Shown: piece by piece, positions 7,758 to 16,118 of the stretch
Layout: each line of letters begins with the position of its first letter
Numbering within the stretch: position 1 is the first letter of the stretch
From: a virus
IMG/VR virus record: IMGVR_UViG_3300044953_000267
Span: 1-62,568 of that record
DNA length: 62,568 bases
Strand: one strand, 5' to 3'
Made by a program: the position numbers and the translations under genes
The notes under the pieces: generated by a model
The model's database searches: none
What the model was told of the DNA's origin: nothing
What the model saw: the letters and a program-made list of their open reading frames with translations, nothing else

Positions 7758-9467
7758 TTATACTTGGTCGAGATCACCAATATATACTTTTCCATAAAAT
7801 TCGGGACGGATTACCTTCTTAGCATAGCGAGTCAATACACCACGACGTGGAGTAAAGTTGACTGGATCGTATACCATTGGAGTTTGAACGAGTGGGATGT
7901 ATGGAGCGTAAACTGCACCGGTTTCGAGGAAGTTGTTTCCACGGAAACCAACCAAGATTACGTTTTCAACCATATATGGGTTCTTGTAAACTTGGAAGCG
8001 ACTTGCGAAGCTGCCAACACGAGAAACACCCATTGCAAACTTAGCGCTGTCACCATCGGTGTTAACAACATATCCCGGAATAGATTCCAAGATGGTTGCT
8101 ACGTCTGGTGAGCAAACCAAGAAGTTTGCACCACCACGGAGAGTCAATTGGTGAATCTTGTTAGATACCTTTTGAATCTTATTACCAAGAGTTTGGAACC
8201 ATGTGCTCTTGACATATGCTGTCTTGTTAGCAACATCAGTACCAACACTGATTGAACTAACGTTTCCGTTACCATCCAATGAGGTTGTCAATTCACGACC
8301 AACAACTGCGCTCCAAGCTTGAGTTGTTGCTCCCGGAGCAGCACCAATTAACATGTCAAGGATTTCAAGATCGATTTCCATTGAAACGTATTCGCTCAAG
8401 AGAGCGGTCAATTCGGCTTCAGCATCAATACTGTGGTAAGCATTCAAGTCTTGAGCCAATTCTGGGGTCCAGACTGCCTTTAACTTACGGGTCTTAGCAA
8501 CGATTGGTTCGCTCTTAAGTTCCAAGTTAACTTCTGGAATTCCGATTGAATCCAAGCTATCAGTCGATGTCTTGTCTTCGAAGTCACCACGAGTTTGATC
8601 AGTTGGTTGCTTGTTGTAAGTTACAGTGTTTCCACTGAATTGTCCACCCTTAGCACTAATTAAACCAGCAGAAGCACTGAAGAACAATACAATGCTGTAT
8701 TGTGGACTTGAGATACTTCCAGTGTTATATGCTTCGTTGAATTCATTCAAGTTAGTATAAGCACTTGCGCTTGCGATAGTGAATGAACGAACTGCATTCA
8801 AGTCTGCGTTGAAAATTGCAGAAGCATTTGGGTTACCAGCACCAGAAGTATTGTCACCCAATACAACAGTTGCTTTGTAAATTCTTGCGGCAGCAACACT
8901 TGCGCTATAATCAATATTATTATTAACATCACTATAAGAAGCAGTGTTAATAGTTAATGTTGCACTTGAAGTAGTGAATGTCAATGCACTTGAAGTAGCA
9001 TTGTTGATAGTATATCCATAACGTCCTACTCCGTAAAGACCTCCACTTGCAGCGTCGGTAGAACCAAGTTTCTTATCAGTACCACCGAACAATGATGTTC
9101 CGGAAGTAAATGGAGCCTTAGTTGTACCATACTTGAAGTCTAAATAGAAGATAAGACCGCTTGGAAGATTCATTGGTTGTACACTAACGAATTCCTTAGC
9201 ACTGATTTCAGCAAATACACGGCGAACCAATGGAAGAGCTACGCCAGCCCATTGTTCACTGTTTGCTGAAGTACCAGTTGCGGTAGCTTCATCAAGCAAT
9301 TGTTTTGCTTGGTTTTCGAGCATGATAGACATATTTGCCTTCTCAACACCTTGAAGACCTTCAAGAAGACCAGTCTTATCCCACTTTGATTGCAATCCAC
9401 GAGTTTCAGCCATTAATCTGGCTTGTGGATTCATATTATTTGTCAATAATGATTTAATATCACTCAT
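7758..9467 (-). CDS. 23: Major capsid protein gp23
   Basis: 569 residues. It starts MSDIKSLLTNN with a charged helical pro-region (RGLQSKWDKTGLLEGLQGVE) and then the capsid core: VRRVFAEISAKEFVSVQPMN near residue 80, LPSGLIFYLDFKYG, and the conserved C-terminal end with YAPYIPLVQTP and TPRRGVLTRYAKKVIRPEFY. It is longer than T4 gp23 (521), mainly from a Ser/Thr/Ala-rich insertion at about 135-270. The gp21 protease is expected to remove the N-terminal pro-region. Upstream are a clear AGGA ribosome binding site and an AATAAATA late promoter, and downstream is a strong terminator, as expected for a highly expressed monocistron. Confidence 0.95.
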   Translation of the reverse strand: MSDIKSLLTNNMNPQARLMAETRGLQSKWDKTGLLEGLQGVEKANMSIMLENQAKQLLDEATATGTSANSEQWAGVALPLVRRVFAEISAKEFVSVQPMNLPSGLIFYLDFKYGTTKAPFTSGTSLFGGTDKKLGSTDAASGGLYGVGRYGYTINNATSSALTFTTSSATLTINTASYSDVNNNIDYSASVAAARIYKATVVLGDNTSGAGNPNASAIFNADLNAVRSFTIASASAYTNLNEFNEAYNTGSISSPQYSIVLFFSASAGLISAKGGQFSGNTVTYNKQPTDQTRGDFEDKTSTDSLDSIGIPEVNLELKSEPIVAKTRKLKAVWTPELAQDLNAYHSIDAEAELTALLSEYVSMEIDLEILDMLIGAAPGATTQAWSAVVGRELTTSLDGNGNVSSISVGTDVANKTAYVKSTWFQTLGNKIQKVSNKIHQLTLRGGANFLVCSPDVATILESIPGYVVNTDGDSAKFAMGVSRVGSFASRFQVYKNPYMVENVILVGFRGNNFLETGAVYAPYIPLVQTPMVYDPVNFTPRRGVLTRYAKKVIRPEFYGKVYIGDLDQV

Positions 9468-9485
9468 ATTGTATGTTTCCTGTTT

Positions 9486-9493
9486 TATTTATT
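9486..9493 (-). promoter_or_regulatory. T4-type late promoter (AATAAATA) for gp23
   Basis: On the minus strand AATAAATA lies 18 bases upstream of the gp23 start codon, followed by AACAGGAAAC with the ribosome binding site. NATAAATA is the late-promoter element of T4-like cyanophages (TATAAATA in T4), recognised by gp55. A gp55-like gene is present at 49467. AT richness makes chance matches easy, but this one precedes the most strongly expressed late gene. Confidence 0.55.
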
Positions 9494-9517
9494 TGTTTGG
9501 TTTGCTCACCGTTAAAA

Positions 9518-10573
9518 TTACTTCTTGATTCCGGCGAGACGTTGGAATCTGGAAGCCATCTCATTGGTATTTTCAACAATTACACCCTTGGATGGTTTAG
9601 TAGATGCAACTGCTTTGCTTGCCAAACCTTCGGTGATATTTTTTGCAACAGTATTGGTCTTCTTGACTGTTGATGCACCAGAACTTAATGATTCGGCTAA
9701 AATTGTATATGCATACTTGACTTCACGAATAGATGTAGCCAAGTCGAATTTTTCAACAATATTTAATTTTTGACTATTGTTTAAACTATATTGTTTGAAA
9801 AGTTTATTAGTATAAAGAAGTTTTGCATTCAACAAATTAATTTCATTAATTTGTTCACGCAAATATTCAATTACTTTGACGTGTTCTTGAAGTTCTTGAC
9901 GAAGACCGGCAACTTCATCATCATCAACAGTTTCTTCACCTTCTTCTTCACCTTCTTCTTCTTCTTCTTCTTCTTCTTCTTCTTCTTCTTCTTCTAATTG
10001 ACTCAATAGTTCTTCGAGATTAATTTCTACCATTTCTTCTTCTGCTTCAGCAACAGGAGGTTGTGGAGCAGGAGCAGGAGCGGGAGCAGGTTGTGCGGTA
10101 GCATAAATTGGAGGTACTGGAGGTACGGAAGCTACTGGAGCTTGTTGAGCCATAGGATCAACTGGAACAGCAGGAGGAACAACTGGAGCTTGTTGAGCCA
10201 TAGGATCAACAGGAGCAGGGGCAGGAACAGCAGGATTTTGTGCCATTTCTTCTTCTAATCCACGAAGAATTTCTTCTAAATCTTCACTTGTAATTTCTTC
10301 TGAAACTTCTTCTTCTTCATCAAAAGTTGCACCAGTTTCCAATCCTGCGTTGTGAGTTACACTTTTTTTTGCAGGAGCGGCAGTACCACTTCCATTCTTG
10401 GAACTATCCAATTCGTCCATTGATTCTGCTTGTAATTCTTCAGCAATCTTTTTTTCAAACATTCCAGTTACTTCACGCTTGAATGTTTCTTCCAATGCTA
10501 CTTTAGCATTTTCAATTGCCATTGCTTTGACTGCCTTTGCGTCAGCAATAGCTTCTTTTAATAGATTTGACAT
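9518..10573 (-). CDS. 22: Prohead scaffold (core) protein, gp22-like, with poly-Glu tract
   Basis: 351 residues. It has a helical N-terminus (KEAIADAKAVKAMAIENAKV), then a Pro/Ala-rich middle with two copies of VDPMAQQAPV, a run of 14 consecutive Glu followed by GEEEGEE (about 195-215), and a coiled-coil C-terminal half (LRQELQEHVKVIEYLREQIN) ending RLAGIKK. T4 gp22 is also acidic, helical and coiled, and is degraded by gp21 during head maturation. Position immediately upstream of gp23 is the T4 order. An AAGGAATA ribosome binding site precedes the ATG. Repeats at DNA level (listed separately) make this a variable region. Confidence 0.8.
   Translation of the reverse strand: MSNLLKEAIADAKAVKAMAIENAKVALEETFKREVTGMFEKKIAEELQAESMDELDSSKNGSGTAAPAKKSVTHNAGLETGATFDEEEEVSEEITSEDLEEILRGLEEEMAQNPAVPAPAPVDPMAQQAPVVPPAVPVDPMAQQAPVASVPPVPPIYATAQPAPAPAPAPQPPVAEAEEEMVEINLEELLSQLEEEEEEEEEEEEEEGEEEGEETVDDDEVAGLRQELQEHVKVIEYLREQINEINLLNAKLLYTNKLFKQYSLNNSQKLNIVEKFDLATSIREVKYAYTILAESLSSGASTVKKTNTVAKNITEGLASKAVASTKPSKGVIVENTNEMASRFQRLAGIKK
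9952..9995. repeat. 22: CTT/GAA trinucleotide microsatellite in the scaffold gene
   Basis: Fourteen consecutive CTT units plus two bases on the plus strand, read as GAA on the coding strand, so the repeat encodes the poly-Glu run. It keeps the frame, and slippage would change only the length of the acidic tract. Confidence 0.95.
10134..10210. repeat. 22: 29-bp direct repeat pair in the scaffold gene
   Basis: The 29 bases at 10134-10162 recur without mismatch at 10182-10210, 48 bases apart (period divisible by three). They encode the duplicated VDPMAQQAP module in the Pro/Ala-rich linker. Confidence 0.9.
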
Positions 10574-10674
10574 ATTTTAATATTCCTTTGTTTCTGAAGT
10601 TATTGAGATTCAACTTCAATAAAAATGTTGGTTTTATGTGCGACAAAGGAAATGTCGTATTACTAAATAATAAA

Positions 10675-10682
10675 TATAAATA
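10675..10682 (+). promoter_or_regulatory. T4-type late promoter (TATAAATA) for the plus-strand gene pair
   Basis: A perfect TATAAATA lies 40 bases upstream of the ATG at 10723, overlapping an AATAAATA at 10669-10676. It is oriented toward the only two adjacent plus-strand genes in the head region. It matches the T4 late consensus exactly. Confidence 0.55.
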
Positions 10683-10711
10683 AAAAATAAAAAATATCAA
10701 TTATTTTAATA

Positions 10712-10719
10712 TATTTATT
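10712..10719 (-). promoter_or_regulatory. Candidate late promoter (AATAAATA) for gp22
   Basis: On the minus strand AATAAATA lies about 140 bases upstream of the gp22 start, just before the start codon of the divergent plus-strand gene. The long leader it would make (10574-10711) contains small inverted repeats such as cgaca/tgtcg at 10641-10657. The AT-rich context makes this tentative. Confidence 0.35.
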
Positions 10720-10722
10720 ATC

Positions 10723-11196
10723 ATGGATCAAAATAAAAAAATAATACTAAAAAAGTATATTAAAAAAATATTGAAAGAATCACAAGCATTGCCTGTACAA
10801 TCTTCGGATGAAACAACAATATTATCACAATTAAGTCAAACAATATATAAACCATTTCCTATTGGCACACAAGAATTCGAAGCAATAAAACAATCAATAA
10901 AAAGTGTAAAGCCTGATAAATTTTCAGTAGATATTGAAAATAATACAGTTTCATTTACCATTTCTGGTACTTTTAAAAATTTTAATTGTACACTTAGAAA
11001 AATAATTAATCAAGGTAAACAAAATCAATTTAAATATGTATTGTGGAGGGTTCCATTTAAAGAAATGGAACAACTAGGTTCCGAAGAAAAAATTTATCCT
11101 GTATTTAGCGATGTATTTGATTCTAATATTAGTCCTCAAAATTTATTGTCGTTGATAACATCATTCACGAAAAAAGCGTTGCTAACAAATATATAA
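10723..11196 (+). CDS. Unknown protein of the plus-strand late island
   Basis: 157 residues, one of very few plus-strand genes. The N-terminus is a basic helix (KKIILKKYIKKILKESQALP) that resembles short N-terminal segments of other head-region proteins in this phage (compare NLKNILEEIDESQFA at 12158). The rest is mixed alpha/beta with VDIENNTVSFTISGTF. No known family is recognised. It shares a late promoter with the next gene, which starts 10 bases downstream. Confidence 0.75.
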   Translation: MDQNKKIILKKYIKKILKESQALPVQSSDETTILSQLSQTIYKPFPIGTQEFEAIKQSIKSVKPDKFSVDIENNTVSFTISGTFKNFNCTLRKIINQGKQNQFKYVLWRVPFKEMEQLGSEEKIYPVFSDVFDSNISPQNLLSLITSFTKKALLTNI

Positions 11197-11206
11197 TACA
11201 AATAAT

Positions 11207-11587
11207 ATGAATAAAAAAATGTTCAATGTAAACAATAAACGTCATTCAGTTAACTATACAAACTTTAATAAATCCACTGCACATTTAAGAAGTGATTATC
11301 ATATTAAAGATCATGAAAATAATAAATATTATAAATTAGATGACTTTGATAATCCAAATGGATGGTCCATGCAAGATATTGATATGTTTAGTGGTATGGG
11401 ATTTAATATACAAGGAGATACGCATATGGAGTTGAATGTTCCCGGAGAAAATGATTCATATCGTTATACAGTTGCAATGCACAAAGATTTAGGACCGGAA
11501 TTAAAAATCAATGAAAGAAAACATTATTTTAAATCATTAGAACATATGATGAAAAAAATAGATGAACTTGGTAAATTAGATATATAA
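11207..11587 (+). CDS. Unknown protein, second gene of the plus-strand island
   Basis: 126 residues, hydrophilic, with HSVNYTNFNKSTAHLRSDYH and GWSMQDIDMFSGMGFNIQGD. It has no signal peptide, membrane segment or recognised motif. It follows the previous gene by 10 bases and ends 4 bases before a bidirectional terminator. Confidence 0.75.
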   Translation: MNKKMFNVNNKRHSVNYTNFNKSTAHLRSDYHIKDHENNKYYKLDDFDNPNGWSMQDIDMFSGMGFNIQGDTHMELNVPGENDSYRYTVAMHKDLGPELKINERKHYFKSLEHMMKKIDELGKLDI

Positions 11588-11614
11588 AAAACCCCGCTAA
11601 AAAGCGGGGTTTTT
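11587..11614. terminator. Bidirectional Rho-independent terminator between convergent genes
   Basis: A perfect stem of seven pairs (ccccgct, 11592-11598, with agcgggg, 11603-11609) with an AAAA loop is flanked by A5 on the left and T5 on the right. It can stop both the plus-strand pair ending at 11587 and the minus-strand gene ending at 11631. Confidence 0.92.
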
Positions 11615-11630
11615 AATTATCATGATAAAC

Positions 11631-12158
11631 TTACATGTTAAAGTAACGTTCTAATTTAATACCAGCTTCTTCATATAATGCTTCTGCTTCTTTAATTGGT
11701 TTATAGCATTTATCAAGAATTTTTGATATTTCAGTTGAAAGTTTCTTTAATTCTTTCATATCTCTTTGAAGAGTTACTCCTTCAAACCATTCACTAGTTT
11801 CGTTCAAACCATATTTTTCAGTCAATTCTGCGATGTAAGAAATCTTTTCTGCAACTGTTTTTAATTCATCGGCAGATTTAAAAGCATTTCTATAATGATT
11901 AAATTCTCTTACTAATTCTAGTAATTGACGTTTTTCTTGTGCGCTTAGTTTTTTTTGATTTACTTTAATAGGAGACCCAATAGGAGCAGGTGCAATTGGA
12001 CTACTTGTAGTAATAGGATGTCTATCTGGATGAACATCATTTGTTTTAACAGGAGCACCAACTGGTGCTGGTGCCTCTGGAGTATCAGAAACTGTATAAG
12101 CACCTTGTGCAAATTGAGATTCATCAATTTCTTCTAATATATTTTTTAAATTTATCAT
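11631..12158 (-). CDS. Small head-region protein, probable prohead core or accessory protein
   Basis: 175 residues. It has an N-terminal helix (NLKNILEEIDESQFA), a Pro/Ala linker with two APVG-type repeats (EAPAPVGAPVK, IAPAPIGSPIK), then a coiled C-terminal helical domain. No enzyme motif is seen. It sits between gp21 and gp22 positions with other proteins of similar build, so a core or packaged-protein role is likely but unproven. Confidence 0.7.
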   Translation of the reverse strand: MINLKNILEEIDESQFAQGAYTVSDTPEAPAPVGAPVKTNDVHPDRHPITTSSPIAPAPIGSPIKVNQKKLSAQEKRQLLELVREFNHYRNAFKSADELKTVAEKISYIAELTEKYGLNETSEWFEGVTLQRDMKELKKLSTEISKILDKCYKPIKEAEALYEEAGIKLERYFNM

Positions 12159-12261
12159 ATAATTATAAATATTATCAATTCTATAAACACATTAAATTGT
12201 TTTATTGTTTATATGTTTTTGTAAACTTTGCAGCACCAGTTTGTTTGAATCCACCCATTGC

Positions 12262-14568
12262 TTATTTTGAAGAACCACTGGTTTTATTATTTGGTTTTAC
12301 TGGTTCTTTTTGTTGTCCTTCTATTTTTACAGCAGTTCCTTTTGGAGTAATACCGAACCATGCAAATTGAACTTGTGTTCCCATTGCTTTGTAAGCACTC
12401 TTTACAAAAGCATCGATTGAACTTAATGATTTATTAAACGCAGCGTCGTTGATTAAATTTTTCCAAATAAACTTTTTGATTTGAGGAGTTAATTGTTCAA
12501 TAGTCATTCCACCAGAAGCTTGTGGGTTTTTTGCATACATATTAGCAAATACTTCTGCAAGTCTTGTTGAAAATATATATGTTAAAGTTTTTTTATCATT
12601 AGATAACACTTCAAATAACAAATCGTTTTTGTATTTTAGTGCAATTTTTTTAGATTGTTCATTTTCAAATACTTCAAATTTACCAATGCTTGGCATATTG
12701 AATTGAGCATATAAATCGATATTACCTGTATTTCTATTTAATCTAAATAATAACTTAGCTCCATTAGTTTTGACCACTCGATTTTTTTCTAACTCTTCTT
12801 TACCCATCACTTTATATTTTTGTGCTCCGAAAATTTCAAATGATGACGCAAGTGATTTTAATTTTAATCCGAGATCAACTTTGATATTTTGAGATAACTC
12901 TTGTGATGTGCTTGTTGGTGTAGTTGGTTTTACTGGAGATGCACCTTCACTACTTCCAGTTGCACCGACCAAATCATATTTATTCAAATAATCAAGAATA
13001 TCTTTAAAACGAGTTCCTTGACTTTGCATGAATTTAATTACATTAGCACGTCCTTTTTCAGTTCCTGCTCCACTTTGATTCAACATTTTTGAAAGATCAT
13101 CTAAGAAATCATTTAATGCAGCCAATTGATCTACTTCTAATTGCTTTGCTTCTTCCAATTTATTATCTACTTTTTTAAATTTAAAAGTATTATTTGATTG
13201 TTTTTCAAATATTACTGCATCTTCTCTTACAACTCCTCTTGCTCTATCAAATGCAACTCTTGCTTGTTGTGGAGTCAATGCAGATTTAAAACGTTTAGGG
13301 GATGCTTGAGTTGCTTGAGCATCTTGAGTGTACATTCCTTGATTAGGATCGTTTGAACTACCCGGAACAATTTGAGATTGATCAACATTTGCTGTTGCAG
13401 ACACATCAGAAGGTGTGCCAGTATCTGGATAAAGTTTATTTGGATTAGTTTGATCAAATGGATATGCGCCACCTGTATTTTGTGGATTGATTCTATTTCC
13501 TTGAGCATCATACTGATTAGTATCAGCATCATAATCATATCCTCCTTGACCTTTTAATTCTTCAGGAGAACTTGCGATTCTATTTCCTTGAGCATCATAC
13601 TGATTGGTATCAGTATCATAATTATATCCACCACTTGTCTTCAAATCTTCAGGAGCAACATATGGTTGAACTGCGGCAGCAGGAGATTTGCTTGGAAATT
13701 GTGCTTGCACACCTCCACCCAACATATTATGAACTGCATCTACACCTTTTTCAGCAGCAGTTGCAAGTAAATTAGTAACACTAAAACCAGTACCAGCAAG
13801 TGCTCCACCAGCAATTGCTCCACCAACACCTGACATCAAACTATCACCTGTTCCACGTCCTTGTATTTTTGCTAATACAGCATTACCAATTCCGTTAACT
13901 AATCCACCAACAACTTTAGCTGCAATAGGATTTCCTCCACTCACTCCAGCAGCAGCAACACCTGCACCAAATGCCAATGCACCCAATAAAAATTTAACTT
14001 TACCCGGATTTTGACGAATAGCTGTTAAAATCTTGTCTTTTAAACCTTTTGGTGCAGAAGTTTGTGCAACAATTTTTTCAGCTTGTTTTGGACTAGGAGT
14101 AGGAGACGGATCTTTTTTAGTTTTATCTTCAAGTCTATCTAATGCAATTTGTCCAGCCTTTACAACATTAGGAGCAGTGTTTGCTTGTTGCGGAAGTACA
14201 GAAGGACGATTAATTAATGGTTCAAATTTACGTTGAAAACTCTTAAATCTAGAAGCAATTCCAGCATCTTTGCTGTCGGATGTTTGAGTACCTAATCCGG
14301 TTACATTTTTTACTGCTTGAACTGCTCTAGAAAATCCTGCTTTTAAACGGTCAAAAAATGCTTCATCAATATCTTTACCTTCTGTAAGATATTGTTCAGA
14401 CATTACATTTACGTTGGCACCATATTCAGCACCTTCATCGTAACATTCTTTTAAAAACGATTGAAAAGAAGAATCTAACGACTTAAATTCAGTTGATTCT
14501 CTTAAAATATCAAAAGAAAGATCTGCTTTTAATTTTGCTTGTTCAAATATTAAATTATAGTTGCTCAT
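12262..14568 (-). CDS. Large head-region protein with glycine-zipper hydrophobic segment and tandem repeats
   Basis: 768 residues from the ATG at 14568, which has a GGGAG ribosome binding site and lies one base after the protease stop. An in-frame ATG 28 codons upstream lies inside the protease gene and is rejected. The helical N-terminus (NLIFEQAKLKADLSFDILRE) is followed by a Lys/Pro linker, then a Gly/Ala-rich hydrophobic block (FLLGALAFGAGVAAAGVSGG ... GGLVNGIGNAVLA) at about 190-275. Two copies of a TNQYDAQGNRI repeat follow, then a Gln/Asn-rich linker and a globular C-terminal domain (about 560-755). This build suits an internal or ejected virion protein that contacts membrane, but I do not recognise the family. 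Confidence 0.75.
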   Translation of the reverse strand: MSNYNLIFEQAKLKADLSFDILRESTEFKSLDSSFQSFLKECYDEGAEYGANVNVMSEQYLTEGKDIDEAFFDRLKAGFSRAVQAVKNVTGLGTQTSDSKDAGIASRFKSFQRKFEPLINRPSVLPQQANTAPNVVKAGQIALDRLEDKTKKDPSPTPSPKQAEKIVAQTSAPKGLKDKILTAIRQNPGKVKFLLGALAFGAGVAAAGVSGGNPIAAKVVGGLVNGIGNAVLAKIQGRGTGDSLMSGVGGAIAGGALAGTGFSVTNLLATAAEKGVDAVHNMLGGGVQAQFPSKSPAAAVQPYVAPEDLKTSGGYNYDTDTNQYDAQGNRIASSPEELKGQGGYDYDADTNQYDAQGNRINPQNTGGAYPFDQTNPNKLYPDTGTPSDVSATANVDQSQIVPGSSNDPNQGMYTQDAQATQASPKRFKSALTPQQARVAFDRARGVVREDAVIFEKQSNNTFKFKKVDNKLEEAKQLEVDQLAALNDFLDDLSKMLNQSGAGTEKGRANVIKFMQSQGTRFKDILDYLNKYDLVGATGSSEGASPVKPTTPTSTSQELSQNIKVDLGLKLKSLASSFEIFGAQKYKVMGKEELEKNRVVKTNGAKLLFRLNRNTGNIDLYAQFNMPSIGKFEVFENEQSKKIALKYKNDLLFEVLSNDKKTLTYIFSTRLAEVFANMYAKNPQASGGMTIEQLTPQIKKFIWKNLINDAAFNKSLSSIDAFVKSAYKAMGTQVQFAWFGITPKGTAVKIEGQQKEPVKPNNKTSGSSK
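13489..13632. repeat. Imperfect 57-bp direct repeat, period 87
   Basis: Bases 13489-13545 recur at 13576-13632 with a few substitutions. They encode the duplicated YDxDTNQYDAQGNRI module of the 768-residue protein. Confidence 0.85.
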
Positions 14569-14569
14569 A

Positions 14570-15187
14570 TTATTTAATTTCTCCCAAAATGTCTCTGATA
14601 ATATTTTCCACTTTTTCCCATTTGTTTGAAATAGGATTTTTAACAAATTCAACTCCTTCTTGAATCGTTGATTGTGGCATCATGAATGCTCCTCTGGTAG
14701 ATGGATTACTAACAAAATCAAATGCGATCAATTCAAAGTCATCTTGAACTTCATCAGCACCTTCTGCCATTTTGCGTTTTACACTTCCAACTCCACGGCT
14801 ACTAATACCAACATTAATAGAACTTCTAAAAAGTTCTTTTAATATATTTCCACTTGGAGTAGGTAAAATTTCAACTGTTCCAATTAAATTATCACCTTCC
14901 CAATGTATTTCTACAACGTTATGACTTGCGTTTTGGAGATTTACAACACTTGATTCTGGATGATCTAATTCTCCTAAAGCTCTACGTTGTTTAATAAAAT
15001 TTTCAGTATATTTTACTACTTCTCTTTCCAATACATTTTTTGGATATACTCTACCATTTTGATTTTTTACATTGGCTCTTTGTAGAACTCCTTTAACAAT
15101 AAATGGACCTCCACTATTTGTCATTTCATTAATGATATCTCTACCGACTTCAAATGATATGCAATCTACGAGTAATTGTTTGTTCAT
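14570..15187 (-). CDS. 21: Prohead core protease gp21
   Basis: 205 residues, close to T4 gp21 (212). It shows the herpesvirus/T4 assembly protease pattern: VLQRANVKNQNGRVYPKNVL, then GELDHPESSVVNLQNASHNV containing the catalytic His, and RSSINVGISSRGVGSVKR containing the catalytic Ser. DFVSNPSTRGAFM follows. It cleaves gp23, the scaffold and core proteins after (L/I)xE during head maturation. It lies between portal and scaffold genes as in T4. Its stop is one base before the next ATG. Confidence 0.93.
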   Translation of the reverse strand: MNKQLLVDCISFEVGRDIINEMTNSGGPFIVKGVLQRANVKNQNGRVYPKNVLEREVVKYTENFIKQRRALGELDHPESSVVNLQNASHNVVEIHWEGDNLIGTVEILPTPSGNILKELFRSSINVGISSRGVGSVKRKMAEGADEVQDDFELIAFDFVSNPSTRGAFMMPQSTIQEGVEFVKNPISNKWEKVENIIRDILGEIK

Positions 15188-15190
15188 ATA

Positions 15191-15706
15191 TTATTTAAAT
15201 AAATTCTGTTGTTGAGGTTGTGATGCAACGGGTACAACTGGCTCAACTGGTTTTGGAGCTTTTTTTCTTTTAGAAATTTTTGGAGTAAATTGAGCACTTC
15301 CTAAAATTTTAATTCTATGATTTGGTTCTAAAAAATATTCTTTGTCATCTTCATCTTTGAAAACGACAACATATCTTTCATAGTAAAAATCAATACTGAC
15401 TGATTTTACATTAATAGTATAATCTTTTATTGGTTGACCGTATCCTTTACTTCCTCTCAATAATACTTTTTTGTTACCAACAATACTCATTAACTTATTT
15501 TGAAATAAATTTTTTGAGTTTTCAGTAAAAGAAGCTAGTGCTCTTTCAAAATTTGTAAAATCTAAACCAACATTATACTCTTGTCCTTGTTGTGCAGCAG
15601 GCGATACAGCAGCAGGAGGAGGAGCAGTAGGTGCAGATGGCATCACTTGTGATGGAACACCTGCATCTTCCCCTAATTTAATAAGTCTTTTTAAACTAAT
15701 AGGCAT
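15191..15706 (-). CDS. Head-region protein, probable prohead core component
   Basis: 171 residues. MPISLKRLIKLGEDAGVPSQ is followed by a Pro/Ala linker, a helical stretch, then a small beta domain (VKSVSIDFYYERYVVVFKDE) and a basic Pro-rich tail. It has no recognised family. It is in the portal-protease interval where T4 has core genes 67 and 68, and is coupled closely to gp21 (3 bases). Confidence 0.65.
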   Translation of the reverse strand: MPISLKRLIKLGEDAGVPSQVMPSAPTAPPPAAVSPAAQQGQEYNVGLDFTNFERALASFTENSKNLFQNKLMSIVGNKKVLLRGSKGYGQPIKDYTINVKSVSIDFYYERYVVVFKDEDDKEYFLEPNHRIKILGSAQFTPKISKRKKAPKPVEPVVPVASQPQQQNLFK

Positions 15707-15714
15707 AGTTTATA

Positions 15715-16116
15715 TTACTTTTTCAAACTTTGTTTGCGTGTTCTATACAAAAAATCCAATTCAGTTTCTGCATTTTGTAATGCATTTTTAATCTTTTCTA
15801 ATTTCTTAATGCGTACTTCTGGATCTAAAAGAGGATTCTTTTTACGTTTGGTAGGTTTGATCATTGGTTCATCATGTCCCTTTTTTTCTTCTGGTTCTTC
15901 TGTTGACTTTTTCTTTTCATCAATAGAACCAACAACTTTTGATCCCGGTAAACCAGCAGTTGGATTACTTACTTTACCAAACGCTTTTGGAGTCATATAC
16001 GATCCTGCGCTTGCACTGTTAGAAGTTTCCTTCATGTGTTTGCGAATAAGATCTTTGATTTTTTCTTTTAAATCTCCTACAATAAGTTTAGAATCTTTTT
16101 TCTTTATATTTTTCAT
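15715..16116 (-). CDS. Small Lys-rich head-region protein, core candidate
   Basis: 133 residues and very charged, with many Lys and Glu (EKKKSTEEPEEKKGHDEP, KPTKRKKNPLL) and a C-terminal helix (RIKKLEKIKNALQNAETELD). Small, charged and located between portal and protease, it resembles T4 gp67/gp68 core proteins in position and composition only. Sequence similarity cannot be claimed. Confidence 0.65.
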   Translation of the reverse strand: MKNIKKKDSKLIVGDLKEKIKDLIRKHMKETSNSASAGSYMTPKAFGKVSNPTAGLPGSKVVGSIDEKKKSTEEPEEKKGHDEPMIKPTKRKKNPLLDPEVRIKKLEKIKNALQNAETELDFLYRTRKQSLKK

Positions 16117-16118
16117 AA

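Noticed and set aside
7758-8111. Plus-strand frames opposite gp23 and other long genes
   Set aside because: Antisense frames lacking ribosome binding sites and lying within well-supported genes.
13275-13538. Minus-strand 87-residue frame
   Set aside because: Ile/Met/Leu-rich shadow of the repeat region of the 768-residue protein.
13489-13632. Repeats as a CRISPR array
   Set aside because: Only two copies, coding and imperfect. No array of short identical repeats with spacers was noticed in the window.
14569-14652. Upstream in-frame start adding 28 residues to the 768-residue protein
   Set aside because: It lies inside the gp21 gene. The ATG at 14568 has a GGGAG ribosome binding site and ideal spacing.
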